NCBI GenBank assembly: GCA_937895825.1
Contig: CALBKP010000134.1
Location: 1-43,774 of the forward strand
DNA from: an uncultured Alistipes sp.
Lineage (GTDB): Bacteria; Bacteroidota; Bacteroidia; Bacteroidales; Rikenellaceae
Reading direction: 5' to 3'
DNA length: 43,774 bases
This document shows positions 16,891 to 22,938 of this stretch, in pieces; the stretch's first letter is position 1; each line of letters starts with the position of its first letter. The notes under the pieces were generated by a model, which ran no database searches, was not told where the DNA came from, and was given only the letters and a program-made list of their open reading frames with translations. Made by a program: the position numbers and the translations under genes.

Positions 16891-17892
16891 ATGGCACGGT
16901 TGAGCGTGGTGATACTAAACTGGAACGGACGCACACATCTGGAGCGTTACCTGCCGAGCGTCGTGGCTCATACCACTGGCGATGCGGAGGTTATCGTTGC
17001 GGACAATGGCTCTACGGACGATTCGTTGGTGTGGCTTAGACTCAACTATCCCGATGTGCGTGTTGTGCGACTCGATAAAAACTATGGCTTTGCGGGCGGT
17101 TATAACCGCGCCTTTAAGGAGATCGAGTCGGAGTATTACCTGCTACTTAACTCCGATGTAGAGGTGACAGCGGGGTGGTGGCAGCCGCTTGTGGCGCTGC
17201 TCGACGCAGAGCCCGAGGTGGCAGCCGTAGCGCCAAAGCTCCTATCGGATGCGGAGCGCGATAAGTTTGAGTATGCCGGGGCGGCGGGTGGCTTTATCGA
17301 CTACTTGGGCTATCCCTTCTGTCGAGGACGCATACTGTCGAGGGTCGAGCGTGACGAGGGTCAGTATGACGATAGCAGAGATATATTCTGGGCTTCGGGT
17401 GCGGCTATGTGTTGCCGTAGCGAGGTGTTTCATGCCCTCGGAGGCTTCGACGACGACTTCTTTGCCCACATGGAAGAGATCGACCTCCAGTGGCGCATGC
17501 AGCTGGCAGGCTGGCGCATCATGGTTGAGCCAAAGTCTCGGGTATACCACCTCGGAGGAGGAACGCTGCCGGTGTCGTCGCATAAGATATACCTCAACCA
17601 CCGCAATAACTTAGCAATGTTGTTTAAGTGCTCGACTATGGCGCAGCGTGTGACTGTTGCCGTTGTGAGACCCTTCACTGATATGGCCGAGGCCTTGGGC
17701 TACCTCCTAACGCTACATCCGCATAAGGCATGGGCTGTGGTGTGTGCGTGGTGCGCGTTTTTGAAGTGGCACAAGGTGCTTGCGCGTAAGCGTAAGGCTG
17801 TGGTGCGCAGTAAAAAGGTGAAAGGCATATATCGCTTTTCGATAGTTGTGCGTTATCTGCTTGGAGTGAGAGAGTTTAAAAGAATGATGTGA
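16891..17892 (+). CDS. Glycosyltransferase family 2 (rhamnosyltransferase-like)
   Basis: Predicted nucleotide-sugar glycosyltransferase of 333 aa with a GT-A fold. Motifs: VVILNWNGR (6-14), the nucleotide-binding ADNGS (37-41), a DxD-like NSDVEV (87-92) and an acidic acceptor-side motif MEEIDLQWR (around 191-199). The C-terminal third has a hydrophobic amphipathic stretch (LAMLFKC onward) and a basic tail (ARKRKAVVRSKKVKG), suggesting membrane association. The overall form matches the WbbL/rhamnosyltransferase-like group used for polysaccharide or lipid-linked glycan assembly, but donor and acceptor cannot be read from sequence. Its TGA overlaps the next gene's ATG (TGATG), so the two glycosyltransferases are translationally coupled and may act in the same pathway. 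Confidence 0.88.
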   Translation: MARLSVVILNWNGRTHLERYLPSVVAHTTGDAEVIVADNGSTDDSLVWLRLNYPDVRVVRLDKNYGFAGGYNRAFKEIESEYYLLLNSDVEVTAGWWQPLVALLDAEPEVAAVAPKLLSDAERDKFEYAGAAGGFIDYLGYPFCRGRILSRVERDEGQYDDSRDIFWASGAAMCCRSEVFHALGGFDDDFFAHMEEIDLQWRMQLAGWRIMVEPKSRVYHLGGGTLPVSSHKIYLNHRNNLAMLFKCSTMAQRVTVAVVRPFTDMAEALGYLLTLHPHKAWAVVCAWCAFLKWHKVLARKRKAVVRSKKVKGIYRFSIVVRYLLGVREFKRMM

Positions 17893-18611
17893 TGAGACGA
17901 CTGATAATTATACCAACTTACAACGAGTGTGAGAATGTCGTAAGGATGATTCGCCGCCTTATGGCTATGACCCCAGAGTTCGACCTGCTCATCGTCGATG
18001 ATGGCTCGCCCGATGGTACGGCAACACTTGTTCAGAAGGAGCAGACGACCTTTGGCGATAGACTCCATCTTATTGAGCGTAGCGGCAAGCTCGGACTTGG
18101 CACGGCTTATATCGCAGGCTTCAAGTTCGCGTTGGAGAGGGGCTACGACCGTATCTTTGAGATGGACTGCGACTTCTCGCATAACCCCGACGACCTGCCA
18201 CGCTTAGATGCTATGCTCGAGGAGGAGGACGTGGCCATAGGCTCGCGCTACTCTAAAGGTGTAAATGTCGTTAACTGGCCTATGGGACGACTGCTCATGT
18301 CATACTTCGCATCGAAGTATGTACGCACGGTTACGCGCATGCCGGTCTATGATGCCACGGCGGGATTTGTGGGCTACCGTCGCGAGGTACTCGCAGCCAT
18401 TGACTTCGACCGCGTTGAGATGAACGGCTATGGCTTTCAGATAGAGATGAAATATACGGCATGGACTCTTGGTTTTAAGCTCGGCGAGGTGTCCATTATA
18501 TTTATCGACCGCGAGGCTGGTACCTCGAAGATGTCGTCGGGAATCTTTGGAGAGGCATTCTTCGGCGTGCTACGTCTACCATTCAGAAATATAAAACGTA
18601 AATCTAAATAG
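17892..18611 (+). CDS. Polyprenol-phosphate mannosyltransferase-like GT2
   Basis: Probable transfer of a sugar, mannose or glucose by family analogy, from a nucleotide donor to polyprenyl phosphate, making a lipid-linked donor used at the membrane. The product has 239 aa. ATG 17892 is chosen over the adjacent GTG because it forms the usual TGATG overlap. Motifs: LIIIPTYNE (4-12), VDDGSPDGT (35-43), MDCDFSHNP with the metal-binding D92 and D94, then GSRY and the DATAGFVGYRR element. There is no C-terminal membrane domain, as in the catalytic-only DPM1 type. The coupled upstream GT2 may use or extend its product; that link is inference. Confidence 0.88.
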   Translation: MRRLIIIPTYNECENVVRMIRRLMAMTPEFDLLIVDDGSPDGTATLVQKEQTTFGDRLHLIERSGKLGLGTAYIAGFKFALERGYDRIFEMDCDFSHNPDDLPRLDAMLEEEDVAIGSRYSKGVNVVNWPMGRLLMSYFASKYVRTVTRMPVYDATAGFVGYRREVLAAIDFDRVEMNGYGFQIEMKYTAWTLGFKLGEVSIIFIDREAGTSKMSSGIFGEAFFGVLRLPFRNIKRKSK

Positions 18612-18612
18612 T

Positions 18613-19398
18613 ATGAATAGACATGAGGCCGAGATGGCCACAACACGACTCTTGGATGTGATGGATAAACTACGTGTCGAGTGCCCCTGGGATAGGGAGC
18701 AGACCTTCGATACGTTGCGTAACAACACCATTGAGGAGACCTATGAGCTTGCCGATGCTATCACGGACAAGAATATGGAGGGTATCAAGGAGGAACTTGG
18801 CGACCTTCTTCTCCACGTTGTATTCTACTCGAAGCTCGGCCAGGAGGCTGGGGCGTTTAACTATACCGACGTGGCTAATGGCGTGTGCGACAAGCTTATC
18901 TACCGCCATCCGCACGTCTATGGCGACATTCATGCCGACACTCCCGAGGAGGTTAAGCAGAACTGGGAGGCGCTGAAACTACGCAAGAAAAAGCGTAAGA
19001 GTGGCACACTTGGAGGTGTCCCCGTGTCGCTGCCCGCCATGGTCAAGGCCTTCCGTATCGGCGAGAAGGCGGCAGCTACTGGCTTCGACTGGGAGCATAA
19101 GGAGGATGTGTGGGCTAAGGTCAAAGAGGAGCTTGCAGAGGTGGATGTTGAGCTCGAGGCCAAAGATCATGAGCGTCTTACCAACGAGATGGGTGACCTA
19201 TTCTTTGCCCTTATCAACGCCTGCCGCCTCTATGGTATCGACCCTGAGGGTGCGTTGGAGCGCACTAATAAGAAATTCATCCGTCGCTTTGAGTATATCG
19301 AGAGCCGTGCCGAGGAGCGTGGCGTAACACTCCACGATATGACCCTCGATGAGATGGATACGCTATGGAACGAGTATAAAACATTAGAAAATAAATAG
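18613..19398 (+). CDS. mazG: Nucleoside triphosphate pyrophosphohydrolase MazG
   Basis: House-cleaning enzyme hydrolysing (d)NTPs to the monophosphate and pyrophosphate, 261 aa with the normal tandem MazG arrangement. The first domain has the opening CPWDREQTF (24-32), the metal-binding EETYE (41-45) and EELGDLL (60-66). The second has KEELAEVD and NEMGDLFFALINACR. It starts one base after the glycosyltransferase stop and ends two bases before the next ATG. The sequence is regular for the family; no residues appear lost. Confidence 0.94.
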   Translation: MNRHEAEMATTRLLDVMDKLRVECPWDREQTFDTLRNNTIEETYELADAITDKNMEGIKEELGDLLLHVVFYSKLGQEAGAFNYTDVANGVCDKLIYRHPHVYGDIHADTPEEVKQNWEALKLRKKKRKSGTLGGVPVSLPAMVKAFRIGEKAAATGFDWEHKEDVWAKVKEELAEVDVELEAKDHERLTNEMGDLFFALINACRLYGIDPEGALERTNKKFIRRFEYIESRAEERGVTLHDMTLDEMDTLWNEYKTLENK

Positions 19399-19400
19399 TT

Positions 19401-19925
19401 ATGGCATTAGTAAGAGAAGTGCGTGGCTATACGCCTGTGATAGGTAACGATACATGGTTGGCAGAGAATGCCACCATCATTGGTAACGTAAAGATTGGCG
19501 AGAACTGCTCAATATGGTATAATGCAGTGTTGCGTGGTGATGTTAACGCCATCACCATTGGCAACCATACAAACATTCAGGATGGTGTTGTTATTCACAC
19601 CCTCTATGATGGCTCGAAGCACCCCTCACAGACACATATCGGCAACTATGTGTCTGTTGGTCATAACGCCGTAATCCATGGTGCCATCATCGAGGACGAC
19701 TGCCTTATTGGTATGGGCGCAACAATCCTCGATAACGCCGTTGTAGGTACAGGCTGTATAGTTGCGGCTAATGCTCTTGTTCTTTCTAATCAGAAGCTCG
19801 AGCCAAACTCTGTATATGCTGGTATTCCTGCTAAGAAGGTTAAGGACGTAACTCCCGAGCAGCGCGAGGAGATCATCAAGCGCACGGCGCGAGATTATCG
19901 TACATATGCCTCTTGGTATGAGTAA
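19401..19925 (+). CDS. Gamma-class carbonic anhydrase-like hexapeptide protein
   Basis: Left-handed beta-helix (LbH) trimer of the gamma-carbonic anhydrase/YrdA type, 174 aa. Hexapeptide turns run through most of the chain (ATIIGNVKIGENCSIWYNAVLRGD and on). The three zinc-ligand histidines are in place: H66 in VIHTLYD, H88 in VSVGHNAVIHG and H93 in the same segment. A C-terminal helix (PEQREEIIKRTARDYRTYASWY) packs outside, as in the family. Activity is unproven: many such proteins have weak or no carbonic anhydrase activity. It is the last gene of the operon. Its stop TAA is the first three bases of a TIR-bounded 119-bp element. Confidence 0.88.
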   Translation: MALVREVRGYTPVIGNDTWLAENATIIGNVKIGENCSIWYNAVLRGDVNAITIGNHTNIQDGVVIHTLYDGSKHPSQTHIGNYVSVGHNAVIHGAIIEDDCLIGMGATILDNAVVGTGCIVAANALVLSNQKLEPNSVYAGIPAKKVKDVTPEQREEIIKRTARDYRTYASWYE

Positions 19926-20041
19926 TTTGTTGTGATAATGGCGCATCTACCGCCGCTAACGAATTATCTTGGTAATGGGATGTACGTTTAAGTGCAGCCC
20001 ATCGCCAAGAATCTCGTCTACACCTTTCTGACAACAAATTA
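19923..20041. mobile_element. MITE-like element or structured RNA (119 bp) with terminal inverted repeats
   Basis: Perfect 11-bp termini, TAATTTGTTGT (19923-19933) and ACAACAAATTA (20031-20041). Partial complementarity extends to about 20 bp. Inside is a second nested stem, CTTGG (19968-19972) plus TGGG (19976-19979), pairing with CCCA (19998-20001) and CCAAG (20005-20009). It has no coding capacity and no T-run that would make it a simple terminator. No second copy was seen in this window, so 'mobile' is a working label. Confidence 0.5.
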
Positions 20042-20092
20042 AGGGCATGGAACTAAGCAGAGGGAATTCTAATTGATAACAGATTAGGTTTT

Positions 20093-20120
20093 TACTAATT
20101 ACTCATTACTAATTGATAAT
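20093..20120 (+). repeat. Dispersed TAATTACT-type intergenic repeat, copy 2
   Basis: TACTAATTACTCATTACT followed by AATTGATAAT. It differs from copies 1 and 3 by CATTACT in place of CACTACT. It ends three bases before the GTG start of the sensor kinase gene. A partial unit, CTAATTGATAAC, lies 20 bp upstream. Confidence 0.7.
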
Positions 20121-20123
20121 CAA

Positions 20124-21470
20124 GTGCGTAAGTCTAATACAAGTATAGGATTACATCTGTTGATTGCGGTGGTGTTGAGCCTTGTGATCAACTTTTCCTA
20201 CCTACTAATGCCCATCATTACGGAGCAGGGCATCAACCAACGTGGCGACGATGACAGTAGCCATGGCGAGCATAGTGCGGGTGTGCTACATCTATCGCCC
20301 GACCTCCACGGCTATATTATCTGCGATTGTGAACAGCGCGACAGCGTATATGTCTCGGCTTGGCAGGTACACTCGTTAAAGCTCCTTGATGGCGACCATC
20401 TGAGGTTCAGTACCCGTGAACCGTGGGGCGAGACCTACTCTGATGGTCAGATTAGTGCTGCTCATCCGCGCCTCGACGACATATACGAACGTAACAGTGA
20501 GCGGTTCGACTTCGACACCATCTACGACCGTCCAAGTCGCACGGTGGAGTTTGTGTGGCAGATAGTCTATTACGCCTTGGTATCGTTTATTATGCTCTTG
20601 ATTCTTACACGCATGCCGAGGAACGGACACTATACCAATGCAGTCTTTGCTCGCCGTGTGCTTATCGTGGTGTTAATATCGGTAGCGTTTACCTACTTCG
20701 CACCAGTTGTCGACTTTAAGCACGGCTTTATGCGTATCGTCTTCTTCTTCGAAGCACAACCCCATAATAACGTCTACCTCATCGTTCTAACGAAGTGTCT
20801 GTTTATGTTGGCCGTGTCGATACTCTATTCGCGCATCTATCTGCTTATGCGTGAGCAGCAGACAATGGTTGTGGAGAACGAGCGACTCAAAACCGAGAAC
20901 CTCGAGACACGCTACAATATGCTTGTGGGACAGATTAACCCGCACTTCTTCTTTAATTCGTTAAATTCGTTGGCTATGCTTGTCCGAGAGCATGATGACA
21001 AGCGAGCCTTGGAGTATATCGACCAGCTATCTTACACCTTCCGTTATATAATCCAAAATGGACAGAGTGGTAAGACTACGCTTAAGGATGAGATAGCCTT
21101 CGCGGAGGCTTATGCCTACCTATTTAAGATTCGATATGCCGATAAGTTATTCTTCGATTTCGACATAGACCCGAGCTATGACAATTGGATGCTGCCAGCG
21201 TTGTCGCTCCAACCGCTTATTGGTAATGCGGTGAAGCACAATAGTATAACGACGAAAAATCCGTTGCATGTGACAATCCGCACGCGTGGTGGTATCCTCG
21301 AGATTGAGAATCCTAAGCACCCGAAGCTCAATGTTGAGCCATCGACGGGCATAGGCCTCGATAATCTGCGCAGCCGTTGGCAGATTATCACAGGTCAGAG
21401 TATTACTATAATTGATGAGGCTGAGCGTTTTGTTGTGCGTATGCCATTAGAAAATCCCGAAAAGAAGTGA
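20124..21470 (+). CDS. LytS/YehU-type sensor histidine kinase
   Basis: Membrane sensor kinase of 448 aa that should phosphorylate the LytTR regulator encoded next. The GTG start is used because it keeps the first membrane helix (about 8-30); the first ATG lies inside that helix. An extracytoplasmic loop of about 110 residues (31-141) follows, then three further membrane helices (about 143-162, 178-196 and 217-241). A short coiled coil (EQQTMVVENERLKTENLE) leads to the His-kinase motif INPHFFFNSLNSL, with phospho-acceptor H274. The ATP-binding part shows LQPLIGNAVKHN and GIGLDNLRSR. The loop holds Cys and His residues (ICDCE, HGEH), so metal or redox sensing is possible but unproven. Confidence 0.9.
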   Translation: MRKSNTSIGLHLLIAVVLSLVINFSYLLMPIITEQGINQRGDDDSSHGEHSAGVLHLSPDLHGYIICDCEQRDSVYVSAWQVHSLKLLDGDHLRFSTREPWGETYSDGQISAAHPRLDDIYERNSERFDFDTIYDRPSRTVEFVWQIVYYALVSFIMLLILTRMPRNGHYTNAVFARRVLIVVLISVAFTYFAPVVDFKHGFMRIVFFFEAQPHNNVYLIVLTKCLFMLAVSILYSRIYLLMREQQTMVVENERLKTENLETRYNMLVGQINPHFFFNSLNSLAMLVREHDDKRALEYIDQLSYTFRYIIQNGQSGKTTLKDEIAFAEAYAYLFKIRYADKLFFDFDIDPSYDNWMLPALSLQPLIGNAVKHNSITTKNPLHVTIRTRGGILEIENPKHPKLNVEPSTGIGLDNLRSRWQIITGQSITIIDEAERFVVRMPLENPEKK

Positions 21471-22240
21471 TGAAAAAGGTTGTAATCGTTGAAGATGAGA
21501 CGGCAGCTGCCGTAAATCTTCGTACAATGCTTAGTAACATAGAGCCCAACGTTGAGGTTGTGGCTGTATTGGAGTCAGTAGAGGAGAGCGTGGCATTCTT
21601 CTCCGAGGCGGTAGATGCCGATGTGGTCTTTATGGATATACACTTGGCCGACGGCGACTCGTTCCGTATATTTAGAGATGTGGACATAACCATACCCATT
21701 ATATTTACCACGGCCTATGATGAATATGCATTGGAGGCCTTCAAGGTAAATAGCATCGACTACTTGTTGAAGCCCTTCAAAGAGGATGACCTAAAGCGAG
21801 CGCTCGATAAGTTACGTCGTCTGACCGAAATGGAGCGTGTCGAAGGGCGTGAGCGCATAGAGAAGATGGTAGAGGAGGAGCATAATAACACCATGCGAAC
21901 TATGCTCGTGCGATATAAGGATAAGATTATTCCGGTGGATATGGATAACGTGGCATTCTTCTATACCTTTGCTGAGCGCGTGACACTCACAACTCTGGAT
22001 GGCGCAACCTATCCCGTAGATAAGACTCTTGAGACTCTCGGTCAGCAGCTATCGTCTGAAAGTTTCTTCCGAGCCAATCGCCAGTTTATCGTATCGCGTC
22101 GTGCAGTTAAAGATATAGCCGTATGGTTTGGTAGCCGTCTTTCGCTTAATCTTCAGATCGAAACACCCGAGCGCATCATCATATCTAAGGCTCGAGTGCC
22201 AGAATTTAAGCAGTGGCTGCAATCAGTTCACCTCACCTAA
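21470..22240 (+). CDS. LytTR-family response regulator
   Basis: DNA-binding response regulator of 256 aa, partner of the upstream kinase. ATG 21470 overlaps the kinase stop (TGATG). The receiver domain (1-120) has the acidic pair E8-D9, phospho-acceptor D56 in VFMDIHLADGDSF, T80 and K101 in LLKPF. A helical linker (ERVEGRERIEKMVEEEH region) joins a LytTR domain (about 140-250) with the usual strands: VRYKDKIIPVDMDNVAFFYT, TYPVDKTLETL and FFRANRQFIVSRRAV. LytTR domains bind short direct repeats near target promoters. The inverted repeat at 22297-22360 directly downstream is a candidate site, but its layout is not the classical LytTR one. Confidence 0.92.
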   Translation: MKKVVIVEDETAAAVNLRTMLSNIEPNVEVVAVLESVEESVAFFSEAVDADVVFMDIHLADGDSFRIFRDVDITIPIIFTTAYDEYALEAFKVNSIDYLLKPFKEDDLKRALDKLRRLTEMERVEGRERIEKMVEEEHNNTMRTMLVRYKDKIIPVDMDNVAFFYTFAERVTLTTLDGATYPVDKTLETLGQQLSSESFFRANRQFIVSRRAVKDIAVWFGSRLSLNLQIETPERIIISKARVPEFKQWLQSVHLT

Positions 22241-22296
22241 CGGTCGCTTCATCGTTGAGTGAGGACGTTTCGGCCGAGGCCGAGGAGCAAAATGCA

Positions 22297-22360
22297 TTAA
22301 GGGTTTGTAACTTTGTATCAGGAGACAGGAGATAAGCCTGACAAAGTTATAAACCCTTAA
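22297..22360 (+). promoter_or_regulatory. Long leader hairpin before the His-rich gene
   Basis: The arms 22297-22322 and 22337-22360 pair through 10 bp, one G-T wobble, 9 bp, a 2-nt bulge and 4 bp, around a 14-nt purine-rich loop. The 5' arm contains TAACTTTGT (22308-22316), a match to the -7 promoter box; the 3' arm carries the same box on the other strand. After the hairpin comes AATGTTTTTGTT and then the ATG at 22373. It could terminate the two-component operon, act as an attenuator, or be an inverted operator. Confidence 0.7.
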
Positions 22361-22372
22361 AATGTTTTTGTT

Positions 22373-22780
22373 ATGAAAAAGATGATGTTTTTAACCCTCG
22401 CGTTATCGGTGATGACGATGGGTAGCGTTATGGCGATGGATAGTTCGGCTGCGGAGGCTCGTAGACCAGGGCGTGTTGATGTGGATATACATGTTGTTGG
22501 CGGCGCTTATAACCCATATGTAGGTCTTGTTCATGCGATATTCTGTCCCGAGTGCCGTGTACATCGAGGCGGTGGACACCACCACGACTGTTGCCACAAG
22601 CCACACCCTCCGAAGAGGGATCACGATATGCATCACGGCGGTCGCAAGCCACATCCGGAGTATCGCCATGGTGGAGGACGTGATAACCACAAGCCACATC
22701 ATGGACGACCTGGTGGCCGCGGTGATCGTCGAGATGATAACCACGGACGAGGTGGTAACCATGGCGCAGGTCGCAGATAG
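22373..22780 (+). CDS. Secreted His/Gly/Cys-rich protein, putative metal binder
   Basis: A 135-aa exported protein with no recognised family. The signal peptide is MKKMMFLTLALSVMTMGSVMA (cleavage near residue 21). The mature part begins with a short ordered stretch (RVDVDIHVVGGAYNPYVGL), then a metal-binding-looking segment with C58-x-x-C61, HHH (69-71) and C73-C74. A His/Gly/Arg-rich disordered tail follows: 16 His fall in residues 58-135. This composition is typical of zinc, nickel or copper binding, but no metal can be named. It sits directly after a two-component system and the hairpin at 22297-22360, and before an outer-membrane beta-barrel gene. Its own terminator follows, so it can be expressed separately. 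Confidence 0.8.
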   Translation: MKKMMFLTLALSVMTMGSVMAMDSSAAEARRPGRVDVDIHVVGGAYNPYVGLVHAIFCPECRVHRGGGHHHDCCHKPHPPKRDHDMHHGGRKPHPEYRHGGGRDNHKPHHGRPGGRGDRRDDNHGRGGNHGAGRR

Positions 22781-22817
22781 TGGTACTCACAGACATAAAT
22801 GATACTGAAAAATGAGA

Positions 22818-22845
22818 GGGTGTTGGGTGACTGACACCCCTTTTT
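22818..22845 (+). terminator. Terminator after the His-rich gene
   Basis: GGGTGT (22818-22823) pairs with ACACCC (22834-22839) around a 10-nt loop, followed by CTTTTT. Confidence 0.75.
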
Positions 22846-22938
22846 GGGCGATTCACCGACAAAGTGTAGCGAGTGTAAAATAATTATATTATTTTCGCAA
22901 GCGAAAAAGTGCTGAAATAATAAAAACAAAATACAAGA

